Shown here: positions 1 through 6,688 of the stretch, one piece after another
Numbering within the stretch: the stretch's first letter is position 1
Layout: every line of letters starts with the position of its first letter
Assembly: GCA_013044065.1 (NCBI GenBank)
Contig: JABEVA010000261.1
Span: 1-7,127, forward strand
Direction: 5' to 3'
Source: Phycisphaerae bacterium
GTDB taxonomy: Bacteria; Planctomycetota; Phycisphaerae; WQYP01
Length of the DNA: 7,127 bases
The notes under the pieces: generated by a model
The model's input: the letters and a program-made list of their open reading frames with translations, nothing else
Told to the model about the DNA's origin: nothing
The model's database searches: none
Program-made: the position numbers and the translations under genes

Positions 1-538
1 ATGGATTAAGCACCACCTGCCAGAAGTTGGTGATTTGCGCGCGTGGCACACCATTGTGCAGCACAATATGAAATCCGGCGGGTGTTTGCATCCAGGAATT
101 GGCAACAGTAATCCACAAAGCGCTGAAAATGGACCCCAAAGAGACCATCAGCGTGGAGAAAAAGTGCGTTTTTGGGCCGACCCTATCCCAACCAAACAGC
201 AGAACCGCCAAAAAGCCGGATTCCAGAAAAAATGCAAAAATTCCTTCCGAAGCCAGGGGTGCTCCAAAAACGTCACCGACAAATCGCGAATAATTGGCCC
301 AGTTGGTGCCGAATTCAAATTCCATCACAATACCCGTCGCCACCCCCAGACCGAATGTCAGAGCGAAAATCCGGGTCCAGAATCGGGTCATGCTTTCGTA
401 AACCTTTTTACGGGTTTTAAGATACATGGCCTCCATCACCACCATCATCACTCCCAGGCCGATACTTAATGGTGGAAATAAATAATGAAAAGAAATAGTC
501 AAACCGAATTGTACGCGAGAAAGCCAGAGGGTATTCAC
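1..538 (-). CDS. cydA: Cytochrome bd ubiquinol oxidase subunit I, N-terminal part (cut by window edge)
   Basis: CydA is the membrane subunit of cytochrome bd that oxidises quinol and carries haems b558, b595 and d; the enzyme reduces O2 to water with high affinity. The reverse strand reads 179 codons without a stop and runs off the left edge. Compared from memory with E. coli CydA it aligns without gaps over the first half, one residue shorter at the start. His18 in the FHYLF segment corresponds to haem ligand H19. MEFEFGTNW is the conserved stretch after TM2. Glu98 (GAPLASEG) and Glu106 (FFLES) match E99 and E107 of the proton/haem site. ALWI.VANSWMQ and VVLNP also match. The b558 ligands (H186, M393) and the Q-loop lie outside the window. 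The GTG start at 538-536 is chosen because a GAGG lies 7 nt upstream and the homologous N-terminus begins there. It is divergent from the Rrf2 regulator. cydB would be expected beyond the left edge. Confidence 0.96.
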   Translation of the reverse strand, partial: MNTLWLSRVQFGLTISFHYLFPPLSIGLGVMMVVMEAMYLKTRKKVYESMTRFWTRIFALTFGLGVATGIVMEFEFGTNWANYSRFVGDVFGAPLASEGIFAFFLESGFLAVLLFGWDRVGPKTHFFSTLMVSLGSIFSALWITVANSWMQTPAGFHIVLHNGVPRAQITNFWQVVLNP

Positions 539-610
539 AAAGCAACCTCGTTCAAACTCGGCGGCCTGTGGAAAATCAACTACCAGCCCATCTGCGCGTC
601 GACCTATGCA

Positions 611-634
611 GGTGGCGTCCAGCCGCCTTCCACC
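611..634. promoter_or_regulatory. Imperfect dyad in the cydA/Rrf2 control region, possible operator
   Basis: GGTGG (611-615) and CCACC (630-634) are perfect inverted arms, with GGCG and CGCC inside them in slightly offset register. The dyad lies just downstream of the predicted cydA start site and over the predicted -35 of the Rrf2 gene. That would suit an operator controlling both genes. It is short, and I do not recognise it as a known Rrf2 consensus. Confidence 0.3.
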
Positions 635-641
635 ATACAAT
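613..641 (+). promoter_or_regulatory. Candidate promoter for the Rrf2 gene, overlapping the cydA promoter
   Basis: TACAAT at 636-641 is a good -10 element. The sequence 17 nt upstream (TGGCGT, 613-618) is a poor -35. The -10 overlaps the proposed cydA -10, so the two promoters would compete. A poor -35 that sits inside the 611-634 dyad would suit a regulated promoter. Confidence 0.3.
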
Positions 642-668
642 CTTAGTTACTGGATATGCGGATAGCAA
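640..668 (-). promoter_or_regulatory. Candidate sigma70-type promoter for cydA
   Basis: On the minus strand TTGCTA (668-663) and TAAGAT (645-640) are separated by 17 nt. Each hexamer matches 4 of 6 consensus bases. Transcription would start near 633 and leave a leader of about 95 nt before the GTG. This is a pattern match only. Confidence 0.4.
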
Positions 669-697
669 GGTGCAATTTTAGTACTTAAGGAGTTCTC

Positions 698-1213
698 ATG
701 CTTTTTGGCCAAACCAGCGAATATGCGCTCCGCGTGATCGTCTTCCTCGCCGCACGCGGCAGTAAGCCCGCCACCAACACTGAAATCGCTGAGGCTACGC
801 TCGTCCCGGCAGGTTATCTGGCAAAAATTGTCCAGATGTTAAGTCGCGCCAATCTGGTCAGATCTCGCCGTGGTTTGCATGGTGGGTCCGTGCTGAACTG
901 CAGTCCACATGATCTTAGCCTTTACGATGTCATCCAGGTAATTGATCCAATTCGCCGCATTGAATCCTGTCCTTTGGCTTTAGCCTGGCATGGGAAAGAT
1001 ATCTGCCCGCTCCACCGCCGACTCGATGATGCCATTGCCGGCGTTGAAATAGCGCTCAAAAAAGCCACGGTCGCTGATCTACTAGACAGCCGCGACAACT
1101 ACCGCAGCTCCATGTTGTGCCCGCCGAGCAGGTCCCGGCTTAAATCTCCCCACCCCAAGCCATCCCTCCCGAGGCATCCCGTCAAACGGACGGCTTCCGT
1201 GCAGCAGCCTTGA
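698..1213 (+). CDS. Rrf2-family transcriptional regulator, likely iron-sulfur or redox sensor
   Basis: Small DNA-binding dimer of the IscR/NsrR/RsrR family. The winged helix occupies about residues 1-80: MLFGQTSEYALRVI opens helix 1, VPAGYLAKIVQML is the recognition region, and RSRRGLHGG is the wing. The sensor region at 88-115 has Cys91 and Cys103 followed by His106. This equals the spacing of E. coli IscR C92, C104 and H107, but the central cysteine position (IscR C98) is Trp97, next to His98. Glu8 is at the place where RsrR and NsrR use Glu or Asp as a cluster ligand. Cys68 and Cys141 lie outside the usual cluster loop. The tail after about 140 is Pro/Ser/Arg-rich and looks unstructured. 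Length 171 is slightly long for the family. The ATG has AAGGAG 5 nt upstream. The divergent cydA gene is the obvious target, and autoregulation is likely. The family is sure; the signal sensed is inferred. Confidence 0.93.
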   Translation: MLFGQTSEYALRVIVFLAARGSKPATNTEIAEATLVPAGYLAKIVQMLSRANLVRSRRGLHGGSVLNCSPHDLSLYDVIQVIDPIRRIESCPLALAWHGKDICPLHRRLDDAIAGVEIALKKATVADLLDSRDNYRSSMLCPPSRSRLKSPHPKPSLPRHPVKRTASVQQP

Positions 1214-1215
1214 CC

Positions 1216-1233
1216 CCTGCCATTACGGGCAGG
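1216..1233. terminator. Short hairpin between convergent genes, weak terminator candidate
   Basis: CCTGCC (1216-1221) and GGCAGG (1228-1233) form a perfect 6-bp stem with a 6-nt loop. It lies in the 37-bp gap between the ends of the Rrf2 gene and the methyltransferase gene. No T-run follows directly on either strand, so intrinsic termination is doubtful. Confidence 0.35.
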
Positions 1234-1250
1234 CGCAGCACTCGGCTGGT

Positions 1251-2111
1251 CTAGTTTTCCCGCAACCGACTGCGCGTCATTTGCATCGCCGCCGCGGAAA
1301 TATCACAACCCGTATAGGCTCGTCCCAGCCGTCGGGCTGCCACCAGCGTGGTACCCGAGCCGCAGAAATAATCCGCGACCACACCCTGCGGCGGGCAGAA
1401 GGCGGATATTAAAAGCTCCAGCAACGCCAGCGGCTTTTGCGTCGGAAATCCAGTACGTTCCGCAGCCATCGGGTTCAGTGCTGGAATGGCAATGACGTCA
1501 TCGGGATTCTTATGCGTATGACGCACCGATATTCGCGACCCTTTTGGCCATCGGGCCCTGTGGAGGGCTTTTGGACTGCGCGGTATGGCCACAACAGCGG
1601 CATTAAAATAATGCCGATCTCCCCGTCCATATACCAAAATTGTATCGTGCTTCCTCGAAAAATGCCGCTGTGAAGCACCACCAGTCTGGTAATACCAGAT
1701 CAGTTCGTTGATCAGGCCGTGCGCGCCAAAAATCTGATCCAACATCACCTTCACATAATGCACGATATGCCAATCCAGATGTACCAGCAGCACCCCCTCC
1801 GGGCGAAGCACCTCATGCATCAATTGCACACGCAGTCCCAGAAACCGCAAATATGCACCGTGCCCACCATTCCAGCGATCGTCAAAGTGCAGCGCCATCC
1901 GCCGCATTGATTCCTTCCGGGCCTGACTGAGGAACTCGCGATTGGTATAGTAAGGTGGATCAATATAAATAAAATCAACGCTGCCGGGTTTTGAGGCCCG
2001 CAGAATATTCCGGCAATCACCGCCGTAAAGGTTGCGGCTGATATCGCTTCTTCCGGGATTTTGCCCATTACTATCTGGCTTGGCGAGAAGCTTCAAGTCC
2101 ATCCTTTTCAC
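1251..2111 (-). CDS. Site-specific DNA methyltransferase, N6-adenine or N4-cytosine, beta class
   Basis: Transfers a methyl group from S-adenosylmethionine to an exocyclic amino group of adenine or cytosine in DNA. The catalytic motif IV, DPPY, is at residues 51-54 (after SVDFIYI). The SAM-binding motif I, FCGSGTT, is near the C-terminus at 249-255, followed by the acidic GCDIS at 268-272. This order (IV before I) defines the beta class (N6_N4_Mtase family). TQKPLALLE (224-232) is the usual helix before motif I. The middle, about 130-215, would hold target recognition (IWYYQTGGASQ, KHDTILVYGR). The 286-residue length suits a complete solitary enzyme. Start: GTG at 2111 directly follows an in-frame TGA; an ATG at 2102 is an alternative. 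Neither has a strong ribosome site. The HNH gene lies 129 nt upstream on the same strand. The target sequence cannot be read from this window. Confidence 0.93.
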   Translation of the reverse strand: MKRMDLKLLAKPDSNGQNPGRSDISRNLYGGDCRNILRASKPGSVDFIYIDPPYYTNREFLSQARKESMRRMALHFDDRWNGGHGAYLRFLGLRVQLMHEVLRPEGVLLVHLDWHIVHYVKVMLDQIFGAHGLINELIWYYQTGGASQRHFSRKHDTILVYGRGDRHYFNAAVVAIPRSPKALHRARWPKGSRISVRHTHKNPDDVIAIPALNPMAAERTGFPTQKPLALLELLISAFCPPQGVVADYFCGSGTTLVAARRLGRAYTGCDISAAAMQMTRSRLREN

Positions 2112-2240
2112 TCACCCGACCGGAAGATTCACTGGTCTTGGCGTTTCGTGGCGCGCGATATTTTGCCAGTCGCCGCCGCTTTGCCATGTGCTTGATAATA
2201 CCCAGTGCCTGGCATGGCCGACGTTAAGCCCGGATTGGGT

Positions 2241-2876
2241 TTATTTAAGTTCCACATTCCAATAGGCGTGGTCCAAAAAATGCTTCCAAGAGGAATATTT
2301 GTCGGACCCCAGCCGAATGTTGATGACCGGGTTGCGCTTGGGTTTGTGGGGGGCGCGACTCAGGTGCATGGAGGCCTGCGCCGGCGTGCGCCCACCTTTT
2401 TTCGCGTTGCAATACACGCAGGCACACACCAGATTTTCCCAGGTGGTTTTGCCGCCCAGGGATCTCGGAATCACATGGTCCAGCGATAGCTCATTGGTGG
2501 TAAATTTCTTGCCGCAATACTGACAAAGCGAATTATCCCGCGCATAAATGTTGCGCCGGGTGAGTTTAACATCCTGTTTCGGCAGTCGGTCATAGCCGAG
2601 CAAACGAATAATGCGCGGTACCGCAATTTCATACCGCACTGTGCGTACAAAATCATGCGAATCGCGTTCGTACTGGGCCTTGAGCACGGAAATTTCCAGC
2701 CAGCCTTCAATGTTGTATGAAAGATAGCAGTTATTTTCCACCGAAATAACTTCCGCCATATCCTTGATTAACATGGCAAACGCCCGCCGGGCGCTGGTCA
2801 CGCGAATGGGCATGTACAGCCGGTTCAGCACCAACACATTACAGGAAAGGCCCGAAACTGACGGTGTTTCTGACAT
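2241..2876 (-). CDS. HNH-domain endonuclease-like protein
   Basis: The C-terminal half is an HNH (beta-beta-alpha metal) nuclease fold: CQYCGKKF gives the first zinc pair (C118, C121), LDHVIPRSLGG carries the catalytic His134, ENLV has Asn148, and CVYCNAKKGG gives the second pair (C153, C156) with Asn157. All residues expected for metal binding and cleavage are present. The N-terminal half (1-105) has the VLNRLYMPIRVTSARRAF stretch typical of a widespread bacterial HNH family of about 170-210 residues; that part has no known role to my knowledge. No signal peptide or membrane segment is seen. The ATG start is supported by GGAGAG at 2887-2882 on the minus strand, with GGAG 7 nt from the ATG. 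The methyltransferase follows downstream, so a restriction partnership is possible, but relatives commonly occur without one. Confidence 0.9.
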   Translation of the reverse strand: MSETPSVSGLSCNVLVLNRLYMPIRVTSARRAFAMLIKDMAEVISVENNCYLSYNIEGWLEISVLKAQYERDSHDFVRTVRYEIAVPRIIRLLGYDRLPKQDVKLTRRNIYARDNSLCQYCGKKFTTNELSLDHVIPRSLGGKTTWENLVCACVYCNAKKGGRTPAQASMHLSRAPHKPKRNPVINIRLGSDKYSSWKHFLDHAYWNVELK

Positions 2877-3185
2877 CCAAACTCTCCGTGGCAGCCTGCA
2901 CTGCTAACCGCCCCGAAGCCAAATCTTCAGGGCATCGTCCGCGGTTGCTGGGCCATCAAACCTCGAACTTGACCGAGGAATAGCGCTTCGCAACCCCGAA
3001 CCGACCGCCTATGCACCCTATTTTGTAATCCAAGTGCGGGATAATCACAAGCCAGCCACCGAGGCCGGTTTCTCACACAGTTGCATCCAACGCCCGCTCC
3101 GGCTACAAACACCGCATGCGCAGGTGTCGCTTGCCTCCGTTGGCGCGCTGCGACGACACCCGCGCCACGGCCTTAGATAAACCCT
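2877..3185. other. Gene-free stretch between the HNH gene and the tRNA
   Basis: About 309 bases with no convincing coding frame. It should hold the promoters of the leftward HNH gene and the rightward tRNA. A GATAAT at 3040-3045 could be a -10 for the tRNA, but no -35 sits at the right distance (TTGTAA at 3023-3028 is only 11 nt away). The right end carries the two competing hairpins listed separately. Confidence 0.6.
3123..3166. promoter_or_regulatory. Two mutually exclusive inverted repeats upstream of the tRNA
   Basis: Pair A is GGTGTCG (3123-3129) with CGACACC (3154-3160), a perfect 7 bp. Pair B is GGCGCG (3142-3147) with CGCGCC (3161-3166), a perfect 6 bp. The left arm of B lies in the loop of A and its right arm directly abuts A. 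With no linker there, a simultaneous pseudoknot is unlikely, so the two would compete. The region is GC-rich, so chance pairing is possible. Confidence 0.3.
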
Positions 3186-3258
<73 letters not shown>

Positions 3259-3261
3259 TCA

Positions 3262-3299
3262 GGTCACGGCCGAACGGACTGGTCCTGATTGCCGTGACC
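3262..3299 (+). terminator. Strong hairpin just after the tRNA, possible terminator or processing signal
   Basis: GGTCACGGC (3262-3270) and GCCGTGACC (3291-3299) form a perfect 9-bp stem with a 20-nt loop, starting 3 nt after the tRNA discriminator base. A competing pairing exists: ATCAGG (3258-3263) with CCTGAT (3284-3289). No T-run follows, so it may block 3' processing or help termination rather than act as a classic terminator. Confidence 0.45.
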
Positions 3300-3354
3300 A
3301 TCCTGACTACTTGGAAGGATTTCTCTATCCGGCGACTACCGGAAAAAAGTAACT

Positions 3355-3382
3355 TTGTCGGCTGGCGAGATGGCGTTACAAT
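3355..3382 (+). promoter_or_regulatory. Candidate sigma70-type promoter for metG
   Basis: TTGTCG (3355-3360) and TACAAT (3377-3382) are separated by 16 nt. The -10 matches 5 of 6 consensus bases and the -35 matches 3 to 4. Transcription would begin near 3389, leaving a leader of about 90 nt. It means metG need not depend on read-through from the tRNA. Confidence 0.5.
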
Positions 3383-3385
3383 GTC

Positions 3386-3419
3386 CCCGCCGGATGGCCA
3401 TGGTGCCAGGCTCGGCGGG
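3386..3419. promoter_or_regulatory. Nested inverted repeat at the metG transcription start
   Basis: CCCGCCG (3386-3392) pairs perfectly with CGGCGGG (3413-3419), and TGGC/GCCA (3395-3398, 3405-3408) nests inside. The predicted start of transcription falls within the left arm. It could therefore be a DNA operator next to the promoter rather than an RNA hairpin. No T-run follows, and I see no T-box or S-box pattern. Confidence 0.3.
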
Positions 3420-3478
3420 CGATACCAGCCGCCGGGCAATGGGTTCCCCAAAAGCTGGTTTGGTCCTCCGGAGTATCC

Positions 3479-5560
3479 ATGCCCCATCCTAAAAGAAAAA
3501 TCCTGGTCACCTCCGCCTTGCCTTACGCCAATGGGGCCATTCATATCGGCCACCTGGTGGAATACATTCAGACCGATATCTGGGTGCGCTATCAGCGGCT
3601 TTGCGGCCATGAGGTCGTTTATGTCTGCGGCGACGACGCCCACGGCACCCCCATTATGCTAAGAGCACGCAAAGAGGGGCTATCGCCGGAAGATTTCATT
3701 GGCCGGATGAATGTGGAACATCAGCGGGATTTTGCCCGTTTTGACATCTCTTTTGACAGCTACTACAGCACCCATTCACCGGAAAACCAGGCTCTTTGCG
3801 TGCATATCTACGAAATTCTCCGAAAACAGGGCCACATCGTCATCCGCGATGTGGAACAGTTTTTCGATCCAATGGAACAAATTTTTCTACCGGATCGTTT
3901 CATTCGCGGCACTTGCCCCAATTGCAAGGCACTGGACCAATACGGAGATTCGTGTGAGATTTGCGGCAAACACTACCAACCCATTGATCTGATCAATCCG
4001 CGCAGCGCCGTCAGCGGGGCCATACCGGTACGAAAGACCAGCCGACACTTTTTTTTACGGCTGGAACATTTTCGTCCGCAACTCCAGAATTTATTGCAAA
4101 CTCGGTTTGTGGATGAATCGGTCGCCAATAAACTGCGGGAATGGTTTACCACCGAATTAAAGGACTGGGATATCTCACGTGATGCCCCATTTTTCGGCTT
4201 TGCCATTCCTGATGAAGCGGACAAATATTTTTACAATTGGCTTGACGCGCCGATCGGTTATCTGGCTTCGCTGGCCCATTATCTTGCGGCTCCCGCAGAG
4301 GACGCCATCGAATTCTGGCAGAATGAGAATCTGGAAATTCACCACTTTATCGGCAAGGATATCGTTTATTTTCATGCCCTGTTCTGGCCGGCAATGCTCT
4401 TAGGGGCGGGGTTGCGCCCCCCCACCAGATTGGCTGTTCATGGGCACCTGACGGTGAACGCAGAGAAAATGTCCAAAAGCCGGGGCACCTTCATCAGCGC
4501 TCTTCAGTACGCCCGTTATCTCGATCCGCAATGGCTGCGGTACTATTTCGCCACGCGACTGACCACGGCACCATCCGATCTGGATTTGAGCTTTGAAGAC
4601 TTTACCGCCCGTGTCAACAGTGAGTTGGTGGGCAAACTGGCCAATCTCATCAGCCGGGCCGCTCCCATGCTCAACCGCCTGCTCGACGGACAAACGGGCG
4701 TGCCCGTGGTCGACGCCCTGCCGCTGTTGGAGCAGCTCCGTCAGGCCAAACCGGAAATTGCCCAAGCCTTTGAAGAGCGCAACTTCGCGGCGGCCACCCG
4801 CCAAATATGCTCTCTGGCTGACAAGGCCAATAAATTCGTGGAAGATAACGCCCCTTGGGTCTTGGTGAAGACCGATGCCCAGGCCGCCCGTGGAGTCTTG
4901 ACCGCCGCTTTGGAAGCCGGACGAATTTTGACCATTTATCTCAAGGCCATTGTTCCTCAATTTGCCCGGAGCGTGGAACAATGTTTGAACATTGCGCCGC
5001 TGGAATGGCGGCATATTGATGATTCCATGCCTGCCCACAAGATCAACGCCTTTGTCCATCTGGCTACCCGCGTGGATGATAAAGCCGTGCAATCACTGAT
5101 TCAGGAGAACATGATGACTGAACCTACTCCCGTCACCCCGCCCTCCGTGACCCCTCCGACGGCGTCCACCGCAACGAGCAGTTCCTCTGATCCGTCACCA
5201 GTGGTGTCAGGCCTGGTGGAACCACTTGCGCCTACCTGCACCATAGAACAATTCGCCGCAGTGGACCTTCGGGTGGCCCGCGTGATTTCGGCGGAGGATT
5301 TGCCCGGCAGCGATAAGCTTTTGAAATTGCAACTCGATGCCGGTGCGCTCGGGACCCGCGTTGTTCTGGCCGGCATTAAAAGAGCTATTGCCCCGGACCA
5401 GCTTCCCGGTCGATTGGTAATATTTTGCGCCAATCTGGCCCCGCGCAAAATGAAGCTTGGCACCAGCGAAGGAATGGTGTTGGCCAGTGGTCCTGGGGGC
5501 ACGGAAGTGTTCTTGCTTTCCGTGGATTCCCGGGCCACACCCGGCCAGCGGGTGCACTAA
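3479..5560 (+). CDS. metG: Methionyl-tRNA synthetase with fused C-terminal tRNA-binding domain
   Basis: Cytosolic class I aminoacyl-tRNA synthetase that charges tRNA-Met (elongator and initiator) with methionine using ATP. The HIGH signature is at residues 22-25, after ILVTSALPYANGAI. The connective domain carries one zinc knuckle, Cys146, 149, 159 and 162 (CPNC...CEIC). The KMSKS loop is at 330-334 in NAEKMSKSRGTF. The helical anticodon-binding domain spans about 375-545, with WVL near 460-462. A Thr/Pro/Ser-rich linker at about 548-578 leads to an EMAP-II/Trbp111-type tRNA-binding domain at 588-693 (VDLRVARV, SDKLLKLQLD, ANLAPRKMKLG.SEGM). All expected catalytic residues are present, and 693 residues fits this fused form. 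The ATG has GGAG 5 nt upstream. It likely has its own promoter. The oxidoreductase gene follows after 67 nt without an evident terminator, so co-transcription is possible. Confidence 0.98.
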   Translation: MPHPKRKILVTSALPYANGAIHIGHLVEYIQTDIWVRYQRLCGHEVVYVCGDDAHGTPIMLRARKEGLSPEDFIGRMNVEHQRDFARFDISFDSYYSTHSPENQALCVHIYEILRKQGHIVIRDVEQFFDPMEQIFLPDRFIRGTCPNCKALDQYGDSCEICGKHYQPIDLINPRSAVSGAIPVRKTSRHFFLRLEHFRPQLQNLLQTRFVDESVANKLREWFTTELKDWDISRDAPFFGFAIPDEADKYFYNWLDAPIGYLASLAHYLAAPAEDAIEFWQNENLEIHHFIGKDIVYFHALFWPAMLLGAGLRPPTRLAVHGHLTVNAEKMSKSRGTFISALQYARYLDPQWLRYYFATRLTTAPSDLDLSFEDFTARVNSELVGKLANLISRAAPMLNRLLDGQTGVPVVDALPLLEQLRQAKPEIAQAFEERNFAAATRQICSLADKANKFVEDNAPWVLVKTDAQAARGVLTAALEAGRILTIYLKAIVPQFARSVEQCLNIAPLEWRHIDDSMPAHKINAFVHLATRVDDKAVQSLIQENMMTEPTPVTPPSVTPPTASTATSSSSDPSPVVSGLVEPLAPTCTIEQFAAVDLRVARVISAEDLPGSDKLLKLQLDAGALGTRVVLAGIKRAIAPDQLPGRLVIFCANLAPRKMKLGTSEGMVLASGPGGTEVFLLSVDSRATPGQRVH

Positions 5561-5627
5561 GCCGCAGGGCCGGTGTAACCGCTAAACCGCTGTCTTAACC
5601 ATGGTTGCTGCTCAGGAGTAGTCTGCT

Positions 5628-6647
5628 GTGCCGGTGAAATGCCTTGTCATGGGGCTGCAAAGTGTTGAAAAAGGCTGGCTTAAAGCCCTGGCTCAAGCCC
5701 AGCGTGACGGCATCATTGAAATTGTGGGGGCGCATCATGTGGACGTGGAACATGCCCGAGAACTTGGCCTGGCACTGGATGTTCCGTTCTTCGATGACGA
5801 ACGCCGTATGCTGCTGGCAATTTCCCCGCAGATGCTGGTAATGGATCGCCCCTCCAATACCCGCCTGGATTTCCTGGAGGCGAGTCTTCGGCAAGGCATC
5901 GGTATATTGAGCCTGGGTCCGCCTGTTGCCAATATTGAGGAGGCCCAGAGGCTGGCTAAAATCCTTGAGCCCACCACCCATCTGTTGCACGTCGTGCCCT
6001 GCTTTGGCGATTCCTGGGCGTTTAAGCAGTGTATCCAATCGGAAGAATACTTTCGCGCTATTTCCTTCCTGGAGGCCCACTGGCACGCTCCCAACCATGC
6101 CGTGGCGCGAGCCCAGCGTGTGCCCAGTGACGCCTTTCTCGTGCGATCACTTTCCGTGCTGACTTGGGATCTCATGCGGACCATCCTGGAACTGGCTGGG
6201 ATGCCCGAGTCCGTTTATGCCGCCATTGACGGTACTACCGGGGCTGGCGATCACTTTTTGGATGCCACGGGTGCCGCCGCCGTCACCATGCGTTTTGCCA
6301 ATGGCGGTGCGGCCAGCTTGTCGATTGGCGATCGCGAGTTGCACGCAACACGAAACCTTTGGCTACATAGCCGCGTCGGCACTGTGCGGATGCACGATGG
6401 CCAGTATCAGTTTGCCGATAGTCAAGGTGTGCCGGTGGATGCCGATACCGCTGCCCAACCGTCCGCGGAACAACTGGCCCGCCAGGCCATTGAAGATTTT
6501 GTCCGCCATTTCACCGCCATTCCCTCGCCCCACCGCGGCCGACGCCATCGTCTGCTGGAAACTGCGGCCATGATGGTGGCTATGTTTGTTTCCAACCGCA
6601 CGGGCGAGGCTGAATCGCCGCAGGCCATGATTAATATCCATCGGTGA
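5628..6647 (+). CDS. Degenerate Gfo/Idh/MocA-family oxidoreductase-like protein
   Basis: Overall layout of the Gfo/Idh/MocA family: an N-terminal Rossmann half (about 1-120) and a C-terminal alpha/beta half (about 125-330). Members usually oxidise or reduce sugars with NAD(P). The glycine motif, normally GxGxxG, here reads GLQSVE at 9-14, with two glycines replaced. The usual Glu-Lys-Pro catalytic motif is Gly97-Pro98-Pro99 in LSLGPPVAN. The His of the usual C-terminal HDLD-like motif appears as Trp180 in LTWDLMR. Cofactor binding and hydride transfer are therefore doubtful, and it may be a binding, structural or altered-chemistry member. The frame is intact over 339 codons. The start is GTG at 5628, with AGGAG (5614-5618) 9 nt upstream. 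It follows metG. Carbohydrate-type genes lie beyond it, so a sugar-related role is a guess. Family assignment rests on overall pattern. Confidence 0.8.
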   Translation: MPVKCLVMGLQSVEKGWLKALAQAQRDGIIEIVGAHHVDVEHARELGLALDVPFFDDERRMLLAISPQMLVMDRPSNTRLDFLEASLRQGIGILSLGPPVANIEEAQRLAKILEPTTHLLHVVPCFGDSWAFKQCIQSEEYFRAISFLEAHWHAPNHAVARAQRVPSDAFLVRSLSVLTWDLMRTILELAGMPESVYAAIDGTTGAGDHFLDATGAAAVTMRFANGGAASLSIGDRELHATRNLWLHSRVGTVRMHDGQYQFADSQGVPVDADTAAQPSAEQLARQAIEDFVRHFTAIPSPHRGRRHRLLETAAMMVAMFVSNRTGEAESPQAMINIHR

Positions 6648-6688
6648 ATGATTCACACAGCGCCGCTGCGACCACAGCCACGCCAGGG

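Noticed and set aside
35..469. Plus-strand open frame encoding a run of six histidines
   Set aside because: It is the complement of the Val/Met/Glu-rich second helix of cydA on the minus strand, which matches CydA throughout.
2071..2187. Minus-strand 38-codon frame (MAKRRRLAKYRAPRN...) before and overlapping the methyltransferase start
   Set aside because: No clear ribosome site and no recognised family. It could be a leader peptide coupled to the methyltransferase, but the sequence alone does not support it.
2927..3112. Minus-strand 61-codon frame in the HNH-tRNA gap
   Set aside because: No ribosome site, composition unlike the neighbouring genes, no recognisable motif.
4400..5092. Long minus-strand frame of 230 codons inside metG
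   Set aside because: Lies wholly opposite the anticodon-binding domain of a well-supported gene and shows no protein features of its own.
5597..5606. Perfect 10-bp palindrome AACCATGGTT between metG and the oxidoreductase gene
   Set aside because: Too short to separate from chance, with no second copy or promoter context.
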